Shown here one piece after another: positions 43,893 through 52,405 of a stretch of 64,000 bases of DNA. This stretch comes from Streptomyces sp. NRRL F-5122 (GTDB taxonomy: Bacteria > Actinomycetota > Actinomycetes > Streptomycetales > Streptomycetaceae). Both the position numbers and the translations under genes were made by a program. The stretch spans positions 186,001-250,000 of the forward strand of contig NZ_LMWH01000048.1 in the NCBI RefSeq assembly GCF_001507435.1. The letters are read 5' to 3'. Every line of letters starts with the position of its first letter. The stretch's first letter is position 1. Below the pieces are notes generated by a model, which did not search any database, was not told the DNA's origin, and saw only the letters and a list, made by a program, of their open reading frames with translations.

Positions 43893-44774
43893 ATGAGTGA
43901 GCAGTCCACCCGAGCCGCGGTCCCCGCCCACCAGTACGTCCTCACCCTCTCCTGCCCGGACAAGCAGGGGATCGTGCACGCCGTGTCGAGCTATCTCTTC
44001 ATGACCGGCTGCAACATCGAGGACAGCCAGCAGTTCGGCGACCACGACACGGGACTGTTCTTCATGCGGGTGCACTTCTCCGCGGAGGCCCCCGTGACCG
44101 TGGACAAGCTGCGCGCGAGCTTCGCGGCGATCGGCGACTCCTTCCAGATGGACTGGCAGATCAACCGGGCCGACGAGAAGATGCGCGTCGTGCTGATGGT
44201 CAGCAGGTTCGGGCACTGCCTGAACGACCTCCTCTTCCGCGCCCGGACCGGCGCGCTGCCCGTCGAGATCGCGGCCGTGGTGTCCAACCACACCGACTTC
44301 GCCGAGCTGGTCGGGTCGTACGACATCCCGTTCCATCACGTCCCGGTGACCAAGGACACCAAGGCGGAGGCCGAGGCCCGGGTGCTGGAGCTGGTGCACG
44401 AGCTGGACGTCGAGCTGGTGGTCCTGGCCCGGTACATGCAGGTGCTCTCGGACGACCTGTGCAAGCAGCTCAGCGGGCGGATCATCAACATCCACCACTC
44501 GTTCCTGCCGAGCTTCAAGGGCGCGAAGCCGTACCACCAGGCGCACGCGCGCGGTGTGAAGCTGATCGGCGCCACCGCTCACTACGTCACGGCCGACCTC
44601 GACGAGGGCCCGATCATCGAGCAGGAGGTCGAGCGGGTGGGCCATGGCGTGACCCCCGACCAGCTCGTCGCGATCGGCCGGGACGTCGAGTGCCAGGCGC
44701 TGGCCCGCGCGGTCAAGTGGCACGCCGAGCGCCGCATCCTGCTGAACGGCCGGCGGACGGTGGTCTTCGCCTGA
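43893..44774 (+). CDS. purU: Formyltetrahydrofolate deformylase
   Basis: This 293-residue protein hydrolyses 10-formyl-THF to formate and THF, balancing the one-carbon pool for purines. An N-terminal ACT domain (VLTLSCPDKQGIVHAVSSYL) spans about residues 10-85. The formyltransferase-like part holds INIHHSFLPSFKGAKPYHQA with the catalytic Asn/His and TAHYVTADLDEGPIIEQE with the Asp. All catalytic residues are present. It ends 9 bases from the convergent zinc-finger gene. Confidence 0.95.
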   Translation: MSEQSTRAAVPAHQYVLTLSCPDKQGIVHAVSSYLFMTGCNIEDSQQFGDHDTGLFFMRVHFSAEAPVTVDKLRASFAAIGDSFQMDWQINRADEKMRVVLMVSRFGHCLNDLLFRARTGALPVEIAAVVSNHTDFAELVGSYDIPFHHVPVTKDTKAEAEARVLELVHELDVELVVLARYMQVLSDDLCKQLSGRIINIHHSFLPSFKGAKPYHQAHARGVKLIGATAHYVTADLDEGPIIEQEVERVGHGVTPDQLVAIGRDVECQALARAVKWHAERRILLNGRRTVVFA

Positions 44775-44783
44775 GACCCGGGC

Positions 44784-46373
44784 CTACATCCGGCTCAGCG
44801 ACGCCGCCGCGAACAGCACGTCCCTGATCGCCTCGCGGTCCCCGACCTGCCCCGCAGCCGCCTCCTCGGGCGGCACATGGCCCGCGGCCAGGCGGCAGAA
44901 CTCCACCCCGTCGAGTGCGACGTGCGCCACCTCGTGCTCGGCGGAGGCGACCGCGCCGGGCGAGTCCAGGGCGATCAGCCACTCGCCGCCGCCCGATCCC
45001 TCGATCTCCAGACGCAGGGTGCGCCCGGGCTCGCCCGCCGGTACGAGGTGCCGGGTGCGGCCGGGGGCTGCGAGACCGGCCTGCCGCCGGGCCGCCAGCA
45101 TCGCGGGGAGCAGGCGCGCGCCCAGGTCGATCATGCTGTTCAGATGCCGGGGCGCCGGCGGTTCGTACGGGTAGTCGATGGCGTTCGCGATGTCCTCGGC
45201 GTGCACCCAGCACTCGAACGCCCGGTCCAGCATCGCGTCCCGCAGCGACAGCCCGAAGCCGCCGTAGGAGACCGTCGGCGTCCCGGTGTCCCCGCCGGTG
45301 AAGGACAGCGTCCGCACCAGGTTGTGGCTCTGCTCCCGCCACGGTCCGCGGACCGAACGGGTGGGCGGGAAGTGTGAGGCGCGCCAGTACGCCTCCGTGC
45401 GGCCCTCGGGAGTGCCCTCCTCGCCGTTCACACTCCCGAGCGGGTCGTCGAGCCCCAGCGCGACCGCCACCAGCCCGTCGACGGAGAGCAGGTGCGCGAT
45501 CACCCCGGCGACGGTGGTGCGGCGGCTGGTGGGCCCCGTCCCGTCGAACCAGCGCAGCCGCACCGGGGCGTGCCACTCGGAGTCGCCGATGTCCTGCAGC
45601 AGGGCGTCGAGGCGGGCGGCCTCGGCGTCGAAGGGGGCCACCCAGTCCGGCACCGGGATGCGCGGCGGGCGCCGGTCGAGGCAGCTCTGCAGGACGCGGG
45701 TGCGCAGGGCCGGGTCGAGATCGAGACTCTCGGGACGCTGCAGCAGTCCGACGGCCTGGCGCAGCCGTCGCGCCTCGTCCGCGCACGGGCCGCAGTCCCC
45801 GAGGTGAGCCTCGACGGCGGCCGTCTCCTCGGCCGAGCAGGCGGCCAGCGCCCATGCTCCGAGCAGCGACTTCAGTACCCGGTGCTCGAGCACGAGCGCG
45901 GGGGGAGAGACCGGCGGCGCGGTCACGGGAGACGGGTCGGGCAACGGCATCCCGGAGTCCTCGACTGAACTGCGCGGCGTGGGGATCCGAGGTGCCCGCC
46001 CGGCGCCACCCGGTCCTTCGGCTCCGGTGACCGGGCCGGCAGGCCCGCGGGCGGAGCCGTCCCCACCGGTGCCCGGGTCGGCCGGCCGGCCGTCACCGGG
46101 GTCTTCGGAGCGTCCCGTGGCGCCGTTCCCAGCCGTGTCCGAGTCGCCGTGTCCGTCCATGCCGCCGTTCCGGTGCGTGCCGCCGTTCGCCGGTGGGCCC
46201 GGTTCCCCCGGTCCACGCGCGTCACTGCCGGGCTCCGCCCCCTGGGCGTCGCCGTCCGCCACCCGCCCGTGACCGGCCGCCGTGCCGCCGTCGGCGGCCG
46301 GTGTGCCCGGACCCTCGTGGGCGCCGTGCCTTTGGTGCTTCCCGTGCCCCTCGAAGCCCTCCTCCTCGGTCAC
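44784..46373 (-). CDS. Zinc-finger anti-sigma-like protein fused to a DinB/MDMPI domain
   Basis: This is a 529-residue protein. Residues 1-150 are Gly/Asp/Pro-rich and disordered. Residues about 165-215 form a ZAS-type anti-sigma zinc finger (VEAHLGDCGPCADEARRL, His-x3-Cys-x2-Cys). The rest is a mycothiol-dependent maleylpyruvate-isomerase (DinB-like) domain with TVAGVIAHLLSVDGLVAV and AFECWVHAEDIANAIDY, plus its C-terminal part. It overlaps the ECF sigma gene by 4 bases, so it probably binds and inhibits that sigma factor. The isomerase-like half might sense a thiol or ligand. Confidence 0.82.
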   Translation of the reverse strand: MTEEEGFEGHGKHQRHGAHEGPGTPAADGGTAAGHGRVADGDAQGAEPGSDARGPGEPGPPANGGTHRNGGMDGHGDSDTAGNGATGRSEDPGDGRPADPGTGGDGSARGPAGPVTGAEGPGGAGRAPRIPTPRSSVEDSGMPLPDPSPVTAPPVSPPALVLEHRVLKSLLGAWALAACSAEETAAVEAHLGDCGPCADEARRLRQAVGLLQRPESLDLDPALRTRVLQSCLDRRPPRIPVPDWVAPFDAEAARLDALLQDIGDSEWHAPVRLRWFDGTGPTSRRTTVAGVIAHLLSVDGLVAVALGLDDPLGSVNGEEGTPEGRTEAYWRASHFPPTRSVRGPWREQSHNLVRTLSFTGGDTGTPTVSYGGFGLSLRDAMLDRAFECWVHAEDIANAIDYPYEPPAPRHLNSMIDLGARLLPAMLAARRQAGLAAPGRTRHLVPAGEPGRTLRLEIEGSGGGEWLIALDSPGAVASAEHEVAHVALDGVEFCRLAAGHVPPEEAAAGQVGDREAIRDVLFAAASLSRM

Positions 46374-46951
46374 CAGGCCTCCCCCGCTTCGGGAGGGACG
46401 CCCGAGGGGGCCGCCTCATGGGCCGTGGACAGCAACTGGAGGCCGAGGCGCAGGCGGCGACGGGCCTCCTCCTCCTCGATGTCGAGGTCGACCGCGGTCT
46501 GGCGGTAGTCGCGGCGCTGGAAGTAGGCCCGCTCGAGCGCCGCGCGCAGCGGTACCGGCATCGATGTCACGATGAAGTCCGCGCGCGCCGCGATGGAGGC
46601 CTGGCGCACCCTGCGCTCCAGGTCCTCCGGGGTGCCCTGCCCGCCCTGCGCCAGCGCGGCGGTCCCGGCGGCGTGCAGCCGCTGCACGGCGAGCCGGTGG
46701 GTCAGCATGGCGATCCAGGACCGGAGGGGAACCTGCTTGGGGTCGTACGACTCGGGGTGCTCCCAGACGTGGACGAACACCTCTCGCGTGATGCCGTCGG
46801 CCGCCTCCTCGTCCCCGAGCACGCGGTGGGCGAGGCCGTGCACGAGCGAGGCGAACCGGTCGTAGCACTCACCGAGCGCCGCCGCTTCGCCCCGGGCGAG
46901 CCGCTGTTGCATCCTGCGGTCCCACCGGGGCGGTGCGTCCTTCTTCGCCAT
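46370..46951 (-). CDS. ECF-type RNA polymerase sigma factor
   Basis: This is a 193-residue sigma factor. Region 2 reads CYDRFASLVHGLAHRVLG, TREVFVHVWEHPESYDP and LRSWIAMLTHRLAVQRL; region 4 has PVPLRAALERAYFQRRDYRQ and EEEEARRRLRLGLQLL. It starts at ATG 46951 with GAGGGGG upstream; the frame is open to 47062. It directs polymerase to a small regulon under control of the zinc-finger protein translated from its end. The S. coelicolor counterpart is near SCO4409 (recalled). Confidence 0.9.
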   Translation of the reverse strand: MAKKDAPPRWDRRMQQRLARGEAAALGECYDRFASLVHGLAHRVLGDEEAADGITREVFVHVWEHPESYDPKQVPLRSWIAMLTHRLAVQRLHAAGTAALAQGGQGTPEDLERRVRQASIAARADFIVTSMPVPLRAALERAYFQRRDYRQTAVDLDIEEEEARRRLRLGLQLLSTAHEAAPSGVPPEAGEAW

Positions 46952-47310
46952 ACGGCCCCCTCGCCCCTGGTCGTGCCCGGTGCCCTGTCCTGATCCAGCC
47001 TCTGTCTTCCGCCATCTCGAATGTAGTCGGCACGTAGGGCGACGCATGCCCCTTTGCGGCAATGTGCGCCCCTTGACGAGCCGCAGGTGATAAGGGCTCC
47101 CGGGCGGGATTGGTGGTTCGAGCGGCGTATACCCCGATGAGGGCCGATCAGGCGTGAGCGAATGCGATCGTTACCGATTGATTTGGCTCATCTACCACGC
47201 GCTTTCGATCGAAAGTTCGGTGTTTTATGGAGAGTCATCGGGGCAGCCGCGCCTGAAGGAAGCGTAGGCACTGCTTCCGTTTTCGATCGGGCTGCGGGCA
47301 GGCGGGAGGC
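46952..47310. other. Divergent region of the ECF sigma and STAS genes
   Basis: About 360 bases with no gene. It holds a general-stress-type promoter on the minus strand (47129-47153) and AT-richer sequence near 47200 that probably belongs to the STAS promoter. Confidence 0.4.
47129..47153 (-). promoter_or_regulatory. SigB-type stress promoter upstream of the ECF sigma gene
   Basis: The minus strand reads GCCT (47153-47150), 15 bases, GGGTAT (47134-47129), matching the GNNT-N14-16-GGGTAY consensus of the SigB/SigF-type sigma factors. It lies 180 bases before the sigma gene. Confidence 0.4.
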
Positions 47311-47691
47311 ATGGCGGTGACAGTCGAGGTGGCCTTCGGGCAGTACGGCGAGTGGGCCGTGCTCCAAGTGGCGGGCGAACTGGACCTGGTGACGTCACCG
47401 GTGCTGCGGCAGCGGGTGCACGACGCGGTGGCGGACGGTCGCCACCATGTCGTGCTGGACCTCTCCGACGTGGTCTTCTGCGACTCCAGCGGCGTCGGCG
47501 TGCTGATCGCCACCCGCCGGCTGATCCGCTCGTGCCAGGGCCGGCTCAGACTGATACTGCCCGGACGGAGCAGCGAGGACGGCTCACACGTCGACCGGGT
47601 TCTCGCGGCTCTCGGTGTGCGTCGCCTCTTCGACGTGTACCCGGACGTCACCGCGGCCGTCGACGACGAGACCCGCCCCCTGTCCGCGTAG
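47311..47691 (+). CDS. STAS-domain anti-sigma factor antagonist
   Basis: This 126-residue protein is a single STAS domain (SpoIIAA/RsbV-like). It shows GEWAVLQVAGELDLVTSPVL at the start and HVVLDLSDVVFCDSSGVGVL with the phosphorylatable Ser near residue 58. In the unphosphorylated state such proteins release a SigB-type sigma factor from its RsbW-like kinase. A GGGAGG site precedes the ATG. An RsbW-like ATPase is encoded 6 kb downstream, but pairing is not implied. It matches the SCO4410 position (recalled). Confidence 0.9.
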   Translation: MAVTVEVAFGQYGEWAVLQVAGELDLVTSPVLRQRVHDAVADGRHHVVLDLSDVVFCDSSGVGVLIATRRLIRSCQGRLRLILPGRSSEDGSHVDRVLAALGVRRLFDVYPDVTAAVDDETRPLSA

Positions 47692-47911
47692 TCGCGAGGA
47701 CACCCCGCCGACCGACGGCGTGACATGTGGTCCTGCCCACAGTTCCGGCAGGGCATCATCCATGGAAGGTCGCGGGACGGCCACGCTGTTGTCGCGGAAT
47801 TCCTGCGGTCTTGGTACAAGCGTCGTTTTCCGTCTCCCCCGAAGCCCGCGACGACGTACGCTCCGTGCGAGACACACCCCCGACACGTCACGTGAGGCGG
47901 CCCGAGAAGAC

Positions 47912-48424
47912 ATGGTCAGCACCGAGTACGAGCGAAGGATCGCCGCCCGGTTCGCCACCTTCGACCAGGACGGCAACGGCTACATCGACCGCGCGGACTT
48001 CAACGCTGCGGCCAAGGCGGTCCTCAGCGAGTTCGGCACCGCGGCCCGGTCCGAGCAGGGGCAGGCCCTGTACGCCGGGGGTGAGGCCTTCTGGCAGGGC
48101 ATGGCCGGGATAGCGGACCGTGACGGCGACCAGCGCATCACGCGCGAGGAATTCGTGGGGGGCGCGGTCAAGCGGCTGCGCGACAATCCCGACCGGTTCG
48201 CCGAGATCGCCCGTCCGTTCCTGCACGCGGCACTCGCCGTGGCGGACTACGACCGTGACGGTGCGGCCACGGTGGACGAGGCCGTGCGCGTCCTGAAGGC
48301 GCTCGGTGTCCACGAGGACATCGCCCGGACGGCAGCGGCGGCGCTGGACGCGGACGGCGACGGCAAGGTGGGCGAGGCCGAGATCGTGGCCGCGTTCGCG
48401 CGCTACTTCACCGTTCCCGAGTAG
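47912..48424 (+). CDS. EF-hand calcium-binding protein (calerythrin-like)
   Basis: This 170-residue protein has four EF-hand loops: DQDGNGYIDRADF (about residue 19), DRDGDQRITREEF (about 70), DYDRDGAATVDEA (about 111) and DADGDGKVGEAEI (about 145). The acidic ligand positions are largely intact, the third less canonical. Such sarcoplasmic-type proteins buffer or sense Ca2+ in Streptomyces. It starts at ATG 47912 and its 3' end overlaps the convergent ligase gene by 22 bases. It corresponds to SCO4411 (recalled). Confidence 0.9.
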   Translation: MVSTEYERRIAARFATFDQDGNGYIDRADFNAAAKAVLSEFGTAARSEQGQALYAGGEAFWQGMAGIADRDGDQRITREEFVGGAVKRLRDNPDRFAEIARPFLHAALAVADYDRDGAATVDEAVRVLKALGVHEDIARTAAAALDADGDGKVGEAEIVAAFARYFTVPE

Positions 48425-49917
48425 CGTTCGCGCAGTTTGTACTTGAGCACCTTCCGCAGCGTGTCGTTGCGCGGGAGGGCGTCCACCAGCTCCAGCTGCT
48501 CCGGCAGCTTGTGCACGGACAGTCCTTCCGCGCGCAGGTACGAGACGACTGCCGGGAGGGTCAGCCCCTCGGTGTCCGCGGCTGTTTCGACCACCGCGCA
48601 GACCCGTTCACCGCGCTCTTCGTCGGGCAGCCCGATCACCGCGACGTCCTGGACCGCGGGATGCCGGTGCAGCAGGTCCTCGATCTCCTTGGCGGAGATG
48701 TTCTCGCCCTTGCGGATGATGACGTCCTTGAGGCGTCCGGTGAGCACCAGATGACCGCTGCCGGTGAGACGGCCGAGGTCGCCCGTGATCAGGAACCCGT
48801 CCTCGTCGAATGCCCGAGCCGTCTGGGCCGGGTCCAGATACCCCCGGCAGACGGCCTCTCCCCGCAGGCGCACCTCCCCGTCCACGATCCGTACCTCCAT
48901 CCCCTCGGGCGGCCGTCCCTCCGTCGTCGCCAGGTTCTCCGCGGAGTCGTCCGGCGATCCCATCGTGATCATCGGCACCTCGGTCATGCCGTACCCGTGG
49001 GTGAGCTGCACCCCCATCTCCCGTACGACGGCGTGGTAGACCTCCGGGGGCTTCGGTGCCCCGCCCCCCGCCAGCAGCCGCAAGGACGGGATCACCTTCA
49101 CCCCCGGCTGCCGGCGCTGCTCGGCGAGGAACATCGAGTAGAAGGCCGTCGATCCGCCGGCCACCGTCACCCCGTGCCTGCGGTAGTCCTCCAGGGCGTC
49201 CGGCAGTGCGAAGTGCTCGAACATCACCGCGGGGAACCCGTACAGCAGCAGCATCACCGTGTAGTCGGGGCCGGCGATATGGGCGTAGGGGAAGGCCATC
49301 GAGCCCACGTCGTCCCCGGACAGATGCAGTGCGTGCGCGAGGCAGGAGCCGCCCGCGATCAGTGAACGGTCGGTGTGCAGCACGCCCTTGGGGTCGGAGG
49401 TCGTCCCCGAGGTCCAGTAGATCCACCGCACCGAGGTGCCGTCGGCCGGCGGCTTGGGCAGGACGGACGGATCGCCGTCGGGCAGGTCGTCGCCCGTGTA
49501 CGCCTCGAAGACCCCCCTCGCGCCGAGGCGGCGGGCCATCGCCGTGTGATCGAAATCGCGCCAGGTGCCGGGGACGGCGAAGAACTCCGCCTTCGACTCC
49601 CAGAGCGCGAAACCGACCTCCCGGTCGCGGTAGAAGGGGATGACCGGGGTCTGCACCGCGCCCAGCCGGGCCAGCGCGAAGGTCAGCAGCGCGGTGTCGA
49701 TCCGGGTGGGCAGTTGCCAGGCGACCACGGTCCCCGGACGTACGCCCATGCCGTACAGACCCGCGGCCACCCGCTCGGCCTTCCCGCACAGGTCACCGAA
49801 GCTCAGGGAGCGGTCGCCCTGGAGGAGCGCGGGCCGCCCGGGGGTGAGATCGGCGCGCCGGGCGGCCAGTTCCCAGAGTGTCCGGGACCTGCTCAGCGCA
49901 TGCGCGGTGTCGTTCAC
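48403..49917 (-). CDS. Acyl-CoA synthetase (cyclohexanecarboxylate-CoA-ligase-like)
   Basis: This is a 504-residue ANL enzyme: A3 IYWTSGTTSDPKGVLHTDRS, A5 HGYGMTEVPM, A7 GFLITGDLGRLTGSGHL, A8 GRLKDVIIRKGENISAKEIE, and the A10 Lys in PRNDTLRKVLKYKLR. The pattern RKGENIS is typical of cyclohexanecarboxylate or medium-chain acid ligases. It is the left end of the catabolic island and is divergent from the amidohydrolase operon; a repressor-like dyad (49933-49947) sits just before its start. Confidence 0.9.
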   Translation of the reverse strand: MNDTAHALSRSRTLWELAARRADLTPGRPALLQGDRSLSFGDLCGKAERVAAGLYGMGVRPGTVVAWQLPTRIDTALLTFALARLGAVQTPVIPFYRDREVGFALWESKAEFFAVPGTWRDFDHTAMARRLGARGVFEAYTGDDLPDGDPSVLPKPPADGTSVRWIYWTSGTTSDPKGVLHTDRSLIAGGSCLAHALHLSGDDVGSMAFPYAHIAGPDYTVMLLLYGFPAVMFEHFALPDALEDYRRHGVTVAGGSTAFYSMFLAEQRRQPGVKVIPSLRLLAGGGAPKPPEVYHAVVREMGVQLTHGYGMTEVPMITMGSPDDSAENLATTEGRPPEGMEVRIVDGEVRLRGEAVCRGYLDPAQTARAFDEDGFLITGDLGRLTGSGHLVLTGRLKDVIIRKGENISAKEIEDLLHRHPAVQDVAVIGLPDEERGERVCAVVETAADTEGLTLPAVVSYLRAEGLSVHKLPEQLELVDALPRNDTLRKVLKYKLRERYSGTVK

Positions 49918-49932
49918 GGCGACCCCCTGGAA

Positions 49933-49947
49933 CTGACGGACAGTCAG
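49933..49947. promoter_or_regulatory. Island operator A
   Basis: CTGACGGACAGTCAG has perfect 5-bp arms CTGAC/GTCAG and lies 16 bases before the ligase start. It is one of four near-identical dyads in the island (others at 50021, 55657, 63249). Confidence 0.65.
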
Positions 49948-50020
49948 ATAGTGGGCAGAGCGTAGGCCCGGCCGCCTTGTCGGTCCAGAGGTGCGGGACT
50001 AACCTGCCGAACGGACCGAC

Positions 50021-50037
50021 CTGACGATCCATCAGAT
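50021..50037. promoter_or_regulatory. Island operator B
   Basis: CTGACGATCCATCAGAT matches the island dyad with one arm mismatch. It is 25 bases before the amidohydrolase start and shares the divergent region with operator A, 74 bases away. Confidence 0.6.
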
Positions 50038-50061
50038 AACCGTGTCAGGCGGAGGGGACCC

Positions 50062-51255
50062 ATGACCGAACTGCCTCGCATCATCAGTGTCGACGACCAT
50101 GTGATCGAGCCCGCGCACCTCTTCGAGACCTGGCTGCCGACGAAGTACCGGGACCGCGGCCCCAAGCCGCTGACCGCGGGGATCGGGGAACTCGCCTACG
50201 TCGGCGGCAAGTACCGGATCACGATGGACCCCCAGGGGCCGCCGACCGACTGGTGGATCTACGAGGACCTGAAGGTCCCGTACAAGCGCAACATCGCCGC
50301 CGTCGGCTTCGACCGCGACGAGATGACCCTGGAGGGCATCACCCGTCAGGAGATGCGGCGCGGCTGCTGGGACCCGGTGGAGCGGCTGAAGGACATGGAC
50401 CTCAACCATGTCGAGGCCAGCCTCTGCTTCCCGACCTTCCCCCGCTTCTGCGGTCAGACCTTCGCAGAGGCGCACGACAAGGAGGTCGCCCTGGCCTGCG
50501 TGCGCGCGTACAACGACTGGATGGTCGAGGAGTGGTGCGGCGACAGCGGCGGCCGGCTGATCCCGCTGTGCCTCATCCCGTTGTGGGACGTCGACCTCGC
50601 GGTCGCCGAGAGCAGGCGCAACGCCGCACGCGGGGTGAAGGCGGTCACCTTCTCCGAGATCCCCACCCATCTCGGCCTGCCGTCCATCCACTCGGGCCAC
50701 TGGGACCCCTTCTTCGCGGTGTGCGAGGAGACCGGCACGGTCGTGAACATGCACATCGGGTCGTCCTCCCAGATGCCCGCGGCCTCCCCGGACGCCCCGC
50801 CCGCCGTGCAGGCCTCGCTCTCCTTCAACAACGCGATGGCCTCGATGATGGACTTCCTGTTCAGCGGTGTGCTGGTGCGGTACCCGCGGCTCAAGCTCGC
50901 CTACTCCGAGGGGCAGATGGGCTGGATCACCTACGCCCTGGAGCGCGCCGACGACGTCTGGCAGGAGCACCGTACGTGGGGCGGTGTCCGTGACCTGATC
51001 CCCGAACCGCCGTCGACGTACTACTACCGGCAGATCTTCTGCTGCTTCTTCCGCGACAAGCACGGCGTCGCCTCCCTCGATGTGGTCGGCCGTGACAACG
51101 CCACCTTCGAGACGGACTATCCGCACGTCGACTCGACCTTCCCGCACACCAAGGAGGTTGCGCTCGACCATGTGAAGGGGCTCGACGAGGAGACCGTTCA
51201 CAAGCTGATGCGCGGCAATGCGATCCGGATGCTCGCACTCGACCTGGACCGCTAG
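50062..51255 (+). CDS. Amidohydrolase-family metal-dependent hydrolase
   Basis: This 397-residue protein belongs to the amidohydrolase 2 (ACMSD-like) group. It starts ELPRIISVDDHVIEPAHLFE, with the DxH metal pair, continues with VKAVTFSEIPTHLGLPSIHS, VNMHIGSSSQMP (metal His) and ends with NATFETDYPHVDSTFPH (catalytic Asp). In actinobacterial degradation clusters such enzymes act on cyclic or lactone intermediates after acyl-CoA oxidation. The GTG of the first dehydrogenase overlaps its stop by one base. Confidence 0.88.
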   Translation: MTELPRIISVDDHVIEPAHLFETWLPTKYRDRGPKPLTAGIGELAYVGGKYRITMDPQGPPTDWWIYEDLKVPYKRNIAAVGFDRDEMTLEGITRQEMRRGCWDPVERLKDMDLNHVEASLCFPTFPRFCGQTFAEAHDKEVALACVRAYNDWMVEEWCGDSGGRLIPLCLIPLWDVDLAVAESRRNAARGVKAVTFSEIPTHLGLPSIHSGHWDPFFAVCEETGTVVNMHIGSSSQMPAASPDAPPAVQASLSFNNAMASMMDFLFSGVLVRYPRLKLAYSEGQMGWITYALERADDVWQEHRTWGGVRDLIPEPPSTYYYRQIFCCFFRDKHGVASLDVVGRDNATFETDYPHVDSTFPHTKEVALDHVKGLDEETVHKLMRGNAIRMLALDLDR

Positions 51256-52405
51256 TGGATCTCGCCGACTCGCCCGAGGAGGAGGAGTTCCGGGCGCGGC
51301 TGCGCCGATGGCTGGCCGAGGTGCTGCCCACGCTCCCTCCGAGTCCGTCCCCCGACTGGCCGGCCAGGCGCGCCTTCGACCTCGGCTGGCAGCGCATGCT
51401 CTACGACGCCGGGTACGCCGGTCTGCACTGGCCCGTGGACGCGGGCGGGCGCGGGGCCACCCCCGCCCAGCACCTGATCTTCCTAGAGGAGACCGAGAAG
51501 GCGGGCGCGCCGTATGTGGGGGCCAACTTCGTGGGGCTGCTGCACGCCGGGCCGACGATCGCCGCCGAGGGCACGCCCGGGCAGCGCGAGCGTTGGCTGC
51601 CGCCCGTGCTGCGCGGCGAGGAGATCTGGTGCCAGGGGTTCAGCGAGCCGGAAGCGGGTTCCGACCTGGCGTCGCTGCGCACGCGCGCGTGGCGGGACGG
51701 TGAGGCTTATGTGGTGAGCGGGTCCAAGATCTGGACCTCGCACGCCGAAGTCGCCGACTGGTGCGAACTGCTGGTCCGCACGGACCCCGAGGCGCCGAGC
51801 CACAAGGGCATCACCTGGCTTGCGATGCCCATGGACGCGCCGGGCGTCACCGTACGGCCGCTTCGGACGCTCGCAGGGTCGACCGAGTTCGCCGAGGTGT
51901 TCCTCGACGAGGTGCGGGTCCCGGTGGGCAACCGGATCGGTGCCGAGAACGACGGATGGCGCGTGACCATGGTGACGCTGTCCTTCGAACGGGGCACGGC
52001 GTTCGCGGGCGAGGTGGTGGCCTGCCGTCGCGTCCTCGGCGAACTGGCCCACGAGGCACAGGGGAACGGCCGGTGGGACGACGCATCGCTGCGGCGGAGG
52101 CTCGGCCGGCTGAACGCGGAGTTCCGCGCGCTGAGGCGGCTCACGCAGTGGAACGTCAGCGAGGCGCGGGGATCCGGCGCAGTGCCGGGCCCTGCGGGTT
52201 CGGTCTTCAAGTTCAGGTATTCGCACGCGCGTCAGGAGCTCTTCGACACCGCCGCCGAGGTGCTGGGCGCGGACTCCCTCGACCTCGGCCGCCCCTGGAC
52301 CCTCGACCGGCTGTCGTCGCTCTCGTACACGATCAGGCAGGCACCTCGCAGATCCAGCAGAACATCGTGGCCGAACGCATCCTCGGCCTGCCGAAGGGAC
52401 GGTGA
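51255..52405 (+). pseudogene. Acyl-CoA dehydrogenase (alpha-type) with a -1 frameshift near its end
   Basis: The frame from 51255 encodes a full ACAD core (QGFSEPEAGSDLASLRTRA, VVSGSKIWTSHAEVADW, GENDGW-like loop, SSLSYTI). After ATC at 52332-52334 one C appears missing: the expected Ile-Gln-Ala-Gly-Thr-Ser continuation reads on in another frame as AGTSQIQQNIVAERILGLP and stops at 52405. Restored, it is 383 residues. It overlaps the next dehydrogenase gene by 4 bases, a pair typical of heteromeric alpha2beta2 dehydrogenases. The lesion can be a true mutation or a sequencing error. Confidence 0.85.
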
